Below are positions 16,182-24,503 of a DNA stretch of 64,000 nt, piece after piece. Below the pieces are notes generated by a model. That model ran no database searches and was not told where the DNA came from. It saw only the letters and a program-made list of their open reading frames with translations. How positions within the stretch are numbered: the stretch's first letter is position 1; each line of letters opens with the position of its first letter. The stretch is from positions 38,334 through 102,333 of the forward strand of contig CAZYGK010000004.1 of assembly GCA_964647355.1 (NCBI GenBank), given 5' to 3'. The DNA is from SZUA-430 sp964647355 (GTDB taxonomy: Bacteria > Pseudomonadota > Alphaproteobacteria > Micropepsales > Micropepsaceae). The translations under genes were made by a program, and so were the position numbers.

Positions 16182-16423
16182 GCGAGCAACAACCGGACAC
16201 CGCCGCACGTTTCATCGGACTGCTGTTGATCGGCGTTTCCGTCCTCTGGATGGCGTTCTGCGGTCTATGCGCATTCGGCGTGCTGGCGACGGTCTTCACT
16301 GAATCCCCGTCGACCGGCGAGACATTGCCCGGGATCCTCACAGTCGTCTTGATTGCGGGCCTAGGCATTGCGGGAGGCTACGCCGTCTTCATCGCCGGCC
16401 GCAGCCTCTGGAGATCGAAATGA
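16178..16423 (+). CDS. Small two-helix membrane protein 4 of a tandem array
   Basis: An 81-residue protein with an ATGA overlap to the previous gene. Helix 1 is FIGLLLIGVSVLWMAFCGLCA, the loop VFTESPSTGETLPGI matches the VTLFTEGG loop of protein 3, and helix 2 is about residues 50-74, ending AGRSLWRSK. It keeps the GLC motif at the end of helix 1. It is clearly part of the same paralogous set. The function is unknown. Confidence 0.8.
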   Translation: MSEQQPDTAARFIGLLLIGVSVLWMAFCGLCAFGVLATVFTESPSTGETLPGILTVVLIAGLGIAGGYAVFIAGRSLWRSK

Positions 16424-16668
16424 ACGACACCCCCAAGACACCCGATCCGATGCGCCACCTCGCAGCCGTCGCGCTGGTCGTCGCGGGCGTTCTGATCCTT
16501 GTCGGGCTGCTCGGTTTCCTCTGGGTTGCCATCGCCTTCCGCCAATCGTTCACGGCGTCGATGCCGCCGCTCGAAGACATGACGACCGGGTTGATCGTTC
16601 TGTCACCGGTGGTGATCTTCGCACTGCTTCTGATCGGTTACGGCCGCAAACTGCTCCGCAAAGAGTAA
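16420..16668 (+). CDS. Small two-helix membrane protein 5 of a tandem array
   Basis: An 82-residue protein with an ATGA overlap to gene 4. Helix 1 is HLAAVALVVAGVLILVGLLGFLWVAI, the loop is AFRQSFTASMPPLEDM, and helix 2 is LIVLSPVVIFALLLIGYG, ending RKLLRKE. It has the same size, topology and basic tail as genes 2-4 but lacks the GLCS motif, so it is the most divergent member or a different family with the same layout. It ends the operon; a gene-free region follows. Confidence 0.72.
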   Translation: MNDTPKTPDPMRHLAAVALVVAGVLILVGLLGFLWVAIAFRQSFTASMPPLEDMTTGLIVLSPVVIFALLLIGYGRKLLRKE

Positions 16669-17075
16669 GCGCGGACGCCGGCCACGATGGGGTCACGGCG
16701 CAGACCAACGGTCACCGCGTTCAGGCGCTCACCCCTCGGTATCGGGAGCACGCACCTATCTTCGTCACGGCCGCCTTTCCCAGCCGTCACCCAGTTCCAG
16801 CCGTCCCTGCGCCAGTCGAATCGGTAAAACAAGGCAAAACAAGACCTTAGCGCTTGCCTTCACGTCGTAAACGGCCACCCAAATCGCGTTGTGGTTATCG
16901 GCCTTCCCTGTCACAACCCCTAGGGTGAAGCCTTCCGGTTACAGGCGTCCGGATTCGCGCGCCGCGTTTGCCATTTGGTAGCCTTTACGTTGCGCCGAGC
17001 GGACGGATTCGGTCAAATCCGCGGCAGAGTTAGAGCTAACCAAAAGCCGCCAAGGTAGTGGGTAAGGAGTCTCGG
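16669..17075. other. Gene-free region upstream of the autotransporter
   Basis: About 400 bp without a convincing reading frame. It likely holds the 3' end of the small-protein operon and the promoter of the autotransporter. I see a 6-bp inverted repeat (CGGATT at 17004-17009 with AATCCG at 17016-17021) and the strong AAGGAG at 17064-17069 that serves the next gene. I could not identify a clear -35/-10 pair or a terminator. Confidence 0.5.
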
Positions 17076-19283
17076 ATGACGACCGCGCAAGCGCGTGCCG
17101 TTCCCTTTGTTTTTGCGAACCTTCGCAATGCCTTGATGGCCACCGCCGCAGTGGGCTCGTTGATCGCGCTGGCACCGGCCGCAAACGCGGCTTGCGTCGG
17201 CGATGGCACCCCCAACACGTGTACGCTGGTCATTGGCGCAGCAGGGGCGAACCAGGAAGATATTACCGGCGCCGGAACAGTCGATGCCGGCGGCGACGCT
17301 GACACTTTGGCGTTCAGTGGCGTGGGCATGGTGCTGAACGCCAACACCATCGGCACTGGCGATACATTCACGGCGCCGCTGCGCTTCCTCGATTTTGAAT
17401 TGGCCAACGTCACGGCGGGCAGCGACCTCACCCTCACAGGGGCAGCCGCAGCTTCGACCCAGTCGTTGACTTGGACAATCGACGGAACCCTGAACACGCT
17501 CGGCGGCAATGCGATTGGTGATGCCAGCGCGGTTACGGTCAGCGCTGGCGGCCTGCTGGATCTCGGCGTCGTCAGCGAGACGATCGGTAGCCTGGCCGGC
17601 GCCGGGAACGTGAACGTCGGCGCGGCGGCTATCTTGACGGCCGGCGGCAACGGCGGCAACACCACCTACTCCGGTGTAATTTCAGGGGCGGGCGGCTTCA
17701 CCAAGGCCGGCGGCAGCAAGATGATTTTGAGTGGCGTCAACACGTTCGCCGGTCCGCTCGCGGTGACCGGCGGCGTGCTCGAGGTTGGCAACGCGAATGC
17801 GATCGCGGCAGCAAGCGGCGTCACGATTTCGGGCGGCACTCTAAGCTCGCAGGGCGCTTTCGCGAACTATACGATCACCGGCCCGGTCACCATCACGACA
17901 ACCAACCAGCTCAGCCGTTTGACCGGTAATGCGATCATTAATGGCAAAGTTGAGACCAACGGCGGCCTGCAACCTGGCCACACCTCGGTACCCACGTGGC
18001 CCACGGGCACAACGGCCGAGAACCCTGGCCAAGACATGGGCCAGATCACGATCATCGGCGATTATGAGGCGAAGGGCGCGTTTGCGTATGTCGGCATGTT
18101 CGTCGATATCGACGCTTCGGCGCCGGCCGGCGGCATCGCTGGAACCGACAAGGACTTCCTGACCATCGACGGCAACGTGCTCGGTACGATCGCAACGAAA
18201 TTCAGTGTCGCCTCGTTTGACCAGGTGCCCGTCGGTGCGGCAACAACCGGCAACGGCATCCAAGTGATCCGCATTACCGGTGCGAGCGCGAACGCCGGCA
18301 ACGAGTTCTACCAAGGCAACGGCCTGGTCGCGGGTCCATACCAATATCTCCTGAGATATGTCGCGAACTATTCCGGCAGCGACGACGGCTACTTCCTCCA
18401 ATCGGCCGCGCGCGACGAAACATATGCACACGCAGCCTTGCTCTCGGCCGGTCAATCGCTGATCCGCAGCTGCTATCGCGACGACCAGCGCATTCCCGAC
18501 AGCCCGAAAGGCGCCACATACGGACGCGCCTGGTTCGGTTACCGTCAGGGCAGCAACTCGTTCGGCGCCGACACGGGGGTCGAGCAGGACCAAGATTTCA
18601 GCTGTACGACCGGCGGCATGGACTGGCGCATGGGCAATGGCTGGTTCGGCGGCGTATCGGGTGGCTTCGGATCGAGCAGCGGCGATCTCGTGGCCGTCTC
18701 CGGCAACGCAAAGCTTGACGGCGACGCGCGCGTAATCGAAGCCTACGCTGCGTTCACAAGCTCGAACTTCTTCCTGAACCTTTCCGGCGGCTACGCCGAC
18801 ATGGACTGGACCTACATCGGCCAACTAAACGCCAACGCGGCATCGTCCAGTGGCTTCATCGGCTCGGTACAGGCTGGCGTTGGCCTCGGTCTTGAGCCGA
18901 TCGCCGTCAAGCTGATCGGCATGATCAATTATGACGGCGTCAATTGCGGTGAGACCTGCTTCGGCTACACCGTCACGGAAGATACCGGCCTCATCGAGGC
19001 CAAGGGCGCCTTACGCTTTGACGGCGTTACCTGGGGTGGCTCGGTCCGTCCCTGGGCCCAAGTCGGATACTCCACAATTCTCTCCGACGGCGTGAACAGC
19101 GTAACGGGCGGCGCCTACACCGTCGTCTCCGACACGAACGACCAGCTGCTCACGATCGAAGCGGGCCTTCAGTCCTATCTCGACGAGAACCTCGCCCTGT
19201 TCTTCGACGGCGGCTACAACGAGAGCCTGTCGAAGGACATCTCGGGTTACCGTGCGGGCATTGGCGCCAAGCTCTACTGGTAA
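17076..19283 (+). CDS. Classical autotransporter (type Va) with beta-helix passenger
   Basis: A 735-residue secreted protein. An extended signal region (residues 1-39, ending LAPAANA) is followed by a passenger rich in G, N, T and V. An autotransporter-associated repeat lies near residues 215-255: SKMILSGVNTFAGPLAVTGG, then VLEVGNANAIAAASG. The C-terminal ~265 residues form a beta-barrel (GRAWFGYRQGSNSFGAD to DISGYRAGIGAKLYW), ending in W. CxxDxxxPxxPKGATYGRAW starts the barrel domain. I see no protease or lipase motif in the passenger, so it is probably an adhesin or surface-layer-type protein. Start 17076 has AAGGAG six nt upstream. A single Rho-independent terminator follows the stop. Confidence 0.9.
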   Translation: MTTAQARAVPFVFANLRNALMATAAVGSLIALAPAANAACVGDGTPNTCTLVIGAAGANQEDITGAGTVDAGGDADTLAFSGVGMVLNANTIGTGDTFTAPLRFLDFELANVTAGSDLTLTGAAAASTQSLTWTIDGTLNTLGGNAIGDASAVTVSAGGLLDLGVVSETIGSLAGAGNVNVGAAAILTAGGNGGNTTYSGVISGAGGFTKAGGSKMILSGVNTFAGPLAVTGGVLEVGNANAIAAASGVTISGGTLSSQGAFANYTITGPVTITTTNQLSRLTGNAIINGKVETNGGLQPGHTSVPTWPTGTTAENPGQDMGQITIIGDYEAKGAFAYVGMFVDIDASAPAGGIAGTDKDFLTIDGNVLGTIATKFSVASFDQVPVGAATTGNGIQVIRITGASANAGNEFYQGNGLVAGPYQYLLRYVANYSGSDDGYFLQSAARDETYAHAALLSAGQSLIRSCYRDDQRIPDSPKGATYGRAWFGYRQGSNSFGADTGVEQDQDFSCTTGGMDWRMGNGWFGGVSGGFGSSSGDLVAVSGNAKLDGDARVIEAYAAFTSSNFFLNLSGGYADMDWTYIGQLNANAASSSGFIGSVQAGVGLGLEPIAVKLIGMINYDGVNCGETCFGYTVTEDTGLIEAKGALRFDGVTWGGSVRPWAQVGYSTILSDGVNSVTGGAYTVVSDTNDQLLTIEAGLQSYLDENLALFFDGGYNESLSKDISGYRAGIGAKLYW

Positions 19284-19305
19284 GCCGCCAGCGGAAAACG
19301 AATGC

Positions 19306-19338
19306 GAAAGGGCCGCGGTTTCGCGGCTCTTTTCTTTT
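19306..19338 (+). terminator. Intrinsic terminator after the autotransporter
   Basis: An 11-bp stem, 19307-19317 with 19322-19332 (GCCGCG/CGCGGC core), encloses a GTTT loop and continues into a T-rich run, TTTCTTTT. It lies 23 bp after the autotransporter stop and before the next SDR start at 19368. Confidence 0.9.
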
Positions 19339-19367
19339 GGCGCAACGCCTGTGCTAACAAGACGGCC

Positions 19368-20228
19368 ATGTCCACCGTCCTCATCACCGGCGCGTCCTCA
19401 GGTATCGGCCGCGAAGCCGCCGTCCGCTTAGCCGAGCGCGGCCACCACGTTATCGCGGCCGCCCGCACCGTGCCCGCGCTCGAGCAAGTGCGCCGCACCA
19501 CGAAGGGGCGGGTCGACACGCTCGAACTCGACGTCACCTCGCAGGATTCGATCGACGCCGCCAAGCGCGAGATCGCCTCGCTGATCGGCCAAAACGGCAT
19601 CGACGTGCTCATCAACAACGCCGCCTACACGCTAACCGGTCCGCTGGAAGAAGTGGGTGATGCGGAACTAAAGGCGCAATTCGAAACGAACGTCTTCGGG
19701 CCCATGCGCATGGTCCGCACGTTCGTCCCCCAGATGCGCGAGCGCGGCACCGGCCGCATCATTAACATCTCAAGCGTAGTCGGCCGGTTGGCACTGCCGT
19801 TCTTCGGCCCATACAACGCGACGAAGCACGCGATCGAAGCCCTGTCCGACTCGCTGCGCAACGAGCTGAAGCCTTTTGGCATCGACGTCGTCATCATCGA
19901 GCCCGGCGCGATCAACACCGGCATCACCGAAAGCGAACGCAGCGCGATGGAGCGGCACGCGACAGAGGGTTCGCCCTACGCGGAGCAGATCACGAAGCTC
20001 CTCGCCTTCCAAAAGGACATGAACGCCAACGCGGCAAAGCCCGAAATCGTCGCCCGCGCCATCGTGCGTGCCGTCGAAGCGGAAAAACCACGTGCGCGCT
20101 ACGTCGTCCCCCTGCTGCGCGCACGCGCCTTGATCGCGATCGCAGAATTCTTGCCGACGGAGGTCTCGGACGCCCTGCTGAGGAACGTCATCGGCCTGCG
20201 CAGCGCGCGGCCGACCAGTTCGACTTAG
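19368..20228 (+). CDS. SDR family NAD(P)-dependent oxidoreductase
   Basis: A 286-residue classical SDR: VLITGASSGIGRE at the N-terminus, LDVTSQDS, NNAAYTLTGPL, NISSVVGR with the catalytic Ser, and YNATKHAIEALSDSLR with Y-x3-K. The pattern PFGIDVVIIEPGAINT and the long C-terminal part are typical of the SDR subgroup related to retinol/17-beta-hydroxysteroid dehydrogenases. The substrate is unknown. The ATG at 19368 begins right at the first beta strand; an in-frame start at 19302 would lie inside the terminator hairpin. The stop shares 4 bp with the convergent gene. Confidence 0.9.
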   Translation: MSTVLITGASSGIGREAAVRLAERGHHVIAAARTVPALEQVRRTTKGRVDTLELDVTSQDSIDAAKREIASLIGQNGIDVLINNAAYTLTGPLEEVGDAELKAQFETNVFGPMRMVRTFVPQMRERGTGRIINISSVVGRLALPFFGPYNATKHAIEALSDSLRNELKPFGIDVVIIEPGAINTGITESERSAMERHATEGSPYAEQITKLLAFQKDMNANAAKPEIVARAIVRAVEAEKPRARYVVPLLRARALIAIAEFLPTEVSDALLRNVIGLRSARPTSST

Positions 20229-21052
20229 CGGAACGAACCCCGCTCTCCCTGCGACAGGGTTCTAAACGCGGCCGCGGCCGATCCAACCGGCTGCGCCAGC
20301 ACCGCATCGAAGAACGCCTTCATGATGCGGCACGTCTTCGACGCGTCGCCGGCCCCGGCGAGCAACGCGTCCACCTCTTCCGGTGGGATACCCGTTGCTT
20401 GCGACGCATCTGCAAACGCGGTTGCCGTCAGCTGACCGAACTGCTCCGCGCTCATCCGCAAGACCGTCTCGTCGCGAGGCGCGGCCAAAACCCGCATCGT
20501 TGTAGCGCCATTGCGCTCTACGAGCTCCGGACTCAGCTTCGTGTCGATATCTTCCTTCAATCGCCCGAGCGCGTACTGCGCGCAAGTCTCGAACTCCTTG
20601 CGCTCGGCAAGGAAGGCAAGCGTGTCGCGCATCGTCGCGAACAACTCATAGGTCAAATCGTCCGGCAGAAACCCTGCTTTGTCCGCCACGTAAGAGGTAA
20701 GGAGACCCTTCGCATTCGCCCGCACGACCTCCGCCGGCTTCCCCTCTTCCTGGTCGCGCAGGATCGACGTCTCAAGCCGCTCGTAGAGCCGCGGCTCGCG
20801 CGCACGAATCTCGCTCATCAGCGGCAGGACTTGCGCCACGGGTACGCGTTCGTTCCATGCCGACCCCGTGAACCAGTCCGCGACCAAACCGTACCCCGCG
20901 ATGGCGCCGATCGCCGCGCCGGCGACTGCGGTCCAATACGCCTGGAACGGTAGCCGCCGCCACCAGCGCTCGAGGGCCCACGCAATGCCGTAGAGGAACG
21001 CCGCCCCCGCCAATAGGGAGCCAAGGATGATAATCGCCGCCGCCAAATTCAT
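20225..21052 (-). CDS. Membrane-anchored protein of unknown function
   Basis: A 275-residue protein with two hydrophobic helices, at about residues 3-25 and 38-58, then a soluble helical domain of ~210 residues (LYERLETSILRDQEEGKPAEVV, LFATMRDTLAFLAERKEFETC). Two cysteines (ETCAQY and KTCRIM) could pair in the periplasm. No family was recognised. The ATG at 21052 (MNLAAAIIILG) starts the first helix. It is convergent with the SDR, overlapping by 4 nt at TTAG, and divergent from the LOG gene over about 130 bp. Confidence 0.7.
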   Translation of the reverse strand: MNLAAAIIILGSLLAGAAFLYGIAWALERWWRRLPFQAYWTAVAGAAIGAIAGYGLVADWFTGSAWNERVPVAQVLPLMSEIRAREPRLYERLETSILRDQEEGKPAEVVRANAKGLLTSYVADKAGFLPDDLTYELFATMRDTLAFLAERKEFETCAQYALGRLKEDIDTKLSPELVERNGATTMRVLAAPRDETVLRMSAEQFGQLTATAFADASQATGIPPEEVDALLAGAGDASKTCRIMKAFFDAVLAQPVGSAAAAFRTLSQGERGSFR

Positions 21053-21179
21053 GCCGCCAGTATAGGCACTGTCCCCGAAAAGGCCACAACCGGGCGGGTA
21101 CAACCCAAAAGTGATCAATCGACGATCAATAAATTTGTCGTAAGCTTCGCCCCTTCTTCACCACGAGAATCCGACGCCA

Positions 21180-21947
21180 ATGCGGCGCAAACCACCCAAG
21201 CCAATGCCGCCGCCGGCACGCCCCGAACTGCCGAGCTACGCGCTACCCGCGCTCGATAGCGAGTTTTTGCTTGGCGATTCCATGCGTGGCGTACGGTTCC
21301 TGCTCGAATATGCGAAGGCCGAGGAGCACCTGCGTACAGCGGGCATCCGCTCGACGATTGTTTGCTTCGGCTCGGCGCGCACCAAACCGACGCATCGTTG
21401 GTACAAGGCGGCGCGCGAGTTCGGCCGCATCGCATCGATCCGCGGTGGGGCCTGCGATGGTAACGGCAAGGAGCGCTTCAACGTCATCGCAACCGGAGGT
21501 GGTCCTGGCACGATGGAAGCGGCAAATCGCGGCGCGGCCGACGCCGGCGCCCCTTCGATCGGCTTCAACATCCGCCTGCCGCACGAACAAGAGCCGAACC
21601 CCTATTCCACGCCGGAACTGACATTCCAGTTCCACTACTTCGCCATGCGCAAGATGCACCTGGCGATGCGCGCGCACGGCCTCGTCGTTTTCCCCGGCGG
21701 CTTCGGCACGTTGGATGAGCTCTTCGAGATCTTGACGCTGCGCCAAACCGGCAAAGTTGATGGTCTTCCCGTGGTGCTCTTCGACCGAGCCTATTGGACG
21801 AAGGTCATCGACTTCGACGCGCTCGTCGAAGCCGAAATGGTCGACCGGGACGACCTGCGCCTCTTCTCGTTTGCCGAGAACGCCGAAGAAGTCTGGTCGC
21901 GCCTCGTCGCGGGCGGCCTAAAACTGCCGCAAGCAAAGCGCCGCTAG
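21180..21947 (+). CDS. LOG family protein (TIGR00730-type cytokinin riboside 5'-monophosphate phosphoribohydrolase)
   Basis: A 255-residue protein with the LOG signature: IVCFGSAR, GGGPGTMEAANRGA, and PGGFGTLDELFEILTLRQTGK with the catalytic PGGxGTxxE. LOG enzymes cleave nucleoside monophosphates, releasing free bases, and are often misnamed lysine decarboxylases. The N-terminal ~45 residues are a longer lead than in plant LOG and match the bacterial subgroup with an HYFAMRKMH block. The start at 21180 has no strong Shine-Dalgarno. The stop overlaps the next, convergent gene by 4 nt (CTAG). Confidence 0.92.
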   Translation: MRRKPPKPMPPPARPELPSYALPALDSEFLLGDSMRGVRFLLEYAKAEEHLRTAGIRSTIVCFGSARTKPTHRWYKAAREFGRIASIRGGACDGNGKERFNVIATGGGPGTMEAANRGAADAGAPSIGFNIRLPHEQEPNPYSTPELTFQFHYFAMRKMHLAMRAHGLVVFPGGFGTLDELFEILTLRQTGKVDGLPVVLFDRAYWTKVIDFDALVEAEMVDRDDLRLFSFAENAEEVWSRLVAGGLKLPQAKRR

Positions 21948-22393
21948 CGCGGCTCGCACACCGGATCGCTCGCCCCTTCGGGCAAGTGGCAGATCATGTC
22001 GTCGTTCAGCGCCGACACGGACTCCGCCGTGATTTGATCCAGCACCAAGCGCTTGCCCTCGTGCGACGACGTGCGCAGCAACTGCTCGATCCGCTTCGCA
22101 TCGGGCATCGACGTCGAAGCCGATGCAAAAAACCACGAGCGCCACACCTTGGCCTTCGGCTGCGGCGCAGATCCGAGCAGCGCGTGCAAAATCGGTGAAT
22201 TGCGTCTGGTCGCGCCCCCGCGATCCATCTTCGCGAGCGTGAGCCCCGCTTGCGACATAGCATTCGACATCTGCGTCTCGCGCCGGTAGACGCTCGATGC
22301 CGGGCCCTCCGCGCGGGCAAGCCGCGCCTGTTCCAGAATATCGTGCACCACCTTAGTCACGGGCTTGCGCTTGTCGCGCTCGCGCTTCTTCAT
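21944..22393 (-). CDS. Hypothetical protein paired with the Ntn-hydrolase-like gene
   Basis: A 149-residue basic protein (MKKRERDKRKPVTKVVHDIL) with a largely helical first half. It then has a segment around KVWRSWFFASASTSMPDAKR and an acidic end with two cysteines (ICHLPEGASDPVCEPR). I recognise no family and see no signal peptide or membrane segment. GGAG lies 8 nt before the ATG at 22393. The gene starts 13 nt after the stop of the Ntn-hydrolase-like gene, so they are probably one operon and may act together. Confidence 0.6.
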   Translation of the reverse strand: MKKRERDKRKPVTKVVHDILEQARLARAEGPASSVYRRETQMSNAMSQAGLTLAKMDRGGATRRNSPILHALLGSAPQPKAKVWRSWFFASASTSMPDAKRIEQLLRTSSHEGKRLVLDQITAESVSALNDDMICHLPEGASDPVCEPR

Positions 22394-22406
22394 CACGGCC
22401 ACTCCG

Positions 22407-23705
22407 CTAACTGATCTTGGCGCGCACCCAATCCGCCCGCCCCTTCTTCATATGGAGCGCGAGAATTGGTTCGGCCACCGTCTGACTGCCGGTCAATTCG
22501 TGTTCGATGACCGATAGCCGTACAAGTTTCGATGCATATTGAGACAACAATTCCGGCGACGCTGAGTTCACCACCTCAGCGACCCGCATCTCCATCGCAT
22601 GGCGCGCGATGTCGTCGCCTGCCATCAGGATCGCCCGCGCAATCGCAAGCGGCGCTTGATCGAAGGTCTGCAACACCGACTTGGCTAGCCCGGAATCCTT
22701 CTTTGCGATCTCACCGCCCACCGCGTTCAGCAATGAGGTGATGCCCTGGCGCATAAGTTGGAAGATCACATACTTGTATCCAGGTTGCGCACCGCGCAGC
22801 AGCGCGTCGATCAAGTCGGCTTGTGCGAATGAGCGAATGATCGCGGGTTCCCGCTGGTTGGGCGCACCGCTCGCGACCATCTGGTGCTTGACGATGCCAC
22901 CGAACGCGCTTCCCACGCGCAACTCCAAATACATCGGCCGCACGTCGCTCGAGCCGTATCCGGCGAACACAAGCCCCGTCTTCGGGACGCCCGGCGGTAT
23001 CCAATCGGTCAAGCACGAAGCGACCGCAATCTCCGCCAGCGCCGCCTTCGTTTCCGCCGGTACCGCGCCCTCGCCGAACATCGACGCCAGCATCCCGCCC
23101 AAAAGGCGGTTCAAATACTGATCGAGCACAGCGACCAACCGGGGCGAACTCTCGCCGATCAACGGGCGGCGCGCCGGGGTCTCGCCCTGCGGCAGAAACA
23201 GGTTCTGAAAGTAGTCGCCGGAGTAGAGCGTCTCGAACCGAAGCATATCGAGTCCGCGCGCCAATGCCTGCTGCTTGGTTCCGCCCGCAAGCTCTACGCA
23301 CTGGTGATAGCGCTGCACCAAGGCCGCTATATAGATCGCAAAACTGAGCCGCTCCTGCCCCTCTTCCAAGGGCAGCAGCTCTTGCGCCTTCCCGTCGACC
23401 CCGGTCGTCCAGCGCCCCAAGAACTGCATCAGCGATTGAGCAACCGTGGCGACCGTATTGCCGCGTTGCGGCACGACCGTTTTAAACGTCTCGAAAATCG
23501 CGCCCCACTGGTAGCGATAGAATTCCGCCACGTCGAAGATCATCGACGCGACCGGCAAGCCCGCATCGAGCACGAAGATCTTGTCCGCCCCCGTTTGGTA
23601 GCGGACGCTGGCCGTTCCATCCTTATGGTACTCGATCGCGGTCAACGCGCTGTCTGCCGCCAGGGCCCCACCCTGCACGTTCAACAGCATGACTTCTGAC
23701 GTCAT
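22407..23705 (-). CDS. Proteasome-fold (Ntn hydrolase)-like protein
   Basis: A 432-residue protein whose N-terminus, MTSEVMLLNVQGGALAADSA, then KIFVLDAGLPVASMIFDVAEF, resembles the first strands of proteasome/HslV-type Ntn hydrolases: a Thr right after Met, then a ..ALAADSA.T segment and a K-(I/L)F block. The catalytic nucleophile would be Thr2 after Met removal. The remaining ~330 residues are helical and not recognised; they include SCLTDWIPPGVPKTGLVFAG, a second beta segment. The start at 23705 places the Thr correctly; an upstream in-frame ATG at 23771 would bury it. This is a family-level guess from pattern, not a search result. Confidence 0.6.
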   Translation of the reverse strand: MTSEVMLLNVQGGALAADSALTAIEYHKDGTASVRYQTGADKIFVLDAGLPVASMIFDVAEFYRYQWGAIFETFKTVVPQRGNTVATVAQSLMQFLGRWTTGVDGKAQELLPLEEGQERLSFAIYIAALVQRYHQCVELAGGTKQQALARGLDMLRFETLYSGDYFQNLFLPQGETPARRPLIGESSPRLVAVLDQYLNRLLGGMLASMFGEGAVPAETKAALAEIAVASCLTDWIPPGVPKTGLVFAGYGSSDVRPMYLELRVGSAFGGIVKHQMVASGAPNQREPAIIRSFAQADLIDALLRGAQPGYKYVIFQLMRQGITSLLNAVGGEIAKKDSGLAKSVLQTFDQAPLAIARAILMAGDDIARHAMEMRVAEVVNSASPELLSQYASKLVRLSVIEHELTGSQTVAEPILALHMKKGRADWVRAKIS

Positions 23706-23888
23706 TTCGCCCCCACCGCGAATAGACCCGTGCCCCTGCACGACCGTGGGCCCCACCCCTCCGATCGACAATGCTATTCAGACAATATCCGCCGAATTAG
23801 GGCAATGGCGCACCGCACACGGTGGACCGGAAATCGCGCACTACGCGGCCGATTTTCGCGCTTTTCGAAGTGAACAACGAAGCGCGCT

Positions 23889-24476
23889 TTAAGGTAACAG
23901 CGCCTCTTCGACGAAATCGAGCCGATCCTGGCCGAAGAACATTTCCCCATTCACGAAAAAAGTCGGCGCCCCAAACACGCCACGCGCGATTGCGCCTTCG
24001 GTATTGGCCTTCAGCTTCTCCTTCACGTCGACGTGCTCGATGCGCGACATGAAATCGGCCGTCCGGATGCCGATGTCGTGCAGCACCTGCCCGACCTCTC
24101 CGGGGTCGTTCAAATTGCGCGGATGCGCCCACATCGCGTCGAACATGGCATTGACGTAGATGTCGAATTGGTTGGTTGCCTGGTAAGCGACCGCACCACG
24201 CATCAATGTCAGCGTATTGACCGGAAAATGTGTGTTGAAGTTCAGCACCACATTGTAGCGCTTCGCGAACCGCGCCATATCGGCATTCATATACCGCGCC
24301 TTGGCGGGCACCATAGCCGGCGACGTATTTCCGGTCGCTTTGAACACCGCGCCGAGCAGGATCGGCGTCCACACGATCCGCGCGCCGTGACGCGACGCGA
24401 TCTTCGGCAACTGCTTGTAGGCCAGATACGATGTGGGGCTACCGAAGTCGAACAGAAACTCAACAGATTTCGTCAT
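23889..24476 (-). CDS. 2-hydroxychromene-2-carboxylate isomerase family protein (DsbA/GST-kappa fold)
   Basis: A 195-residue protein: SVEFLFDFGSPTSYLAYKQL with the N-terminal active-site serine of GST-kappa/HCCA isomerases, PILLGAVFKATGNTSP, and the thioredoxin-fold cis-Pro region GAPTFFVNGEMFFGQDRLDF. Family members isomerise 2-hydroxychromene-2-carboxylate in naphthalene-type pathways using glutathione; many have other glutathione-linked roles. It is the third gene of a leftward operon after the Rieske and SDR genes (27-nt gap). The HCCA substrate is not certain, as no other naphthalene genes are visible. Confidence 0.9.
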   Translation of the reverse strand: MTKSVEFLFDFGSPTSYLAYKQLPKIASRHGARIVWTPILLGAVFKATGNTSPAMVPAKARYMNADMARFAKRYNVVLNFNTHFPVNTLTLMRGAVAYQATNQFDIYVNAMFDAMWAHPRNLNDPGEVGQVLHDIGIRTADFMSRIEHVDVKEKLKANTEGAIARGVFGAPTFFVNGEMFFGQDRLDFVEEALLP

Positions 24477-24503
24477 CGCATGGATCCTCGAGCGAGATAC
24501 CGC

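Noticed and set aside
16669..16850. A small frame of about 60 codons after the five-gene array
   Set aside because: It is Arg/Pro-rich with no ribosome site and no similarity to the two-helix proteins.
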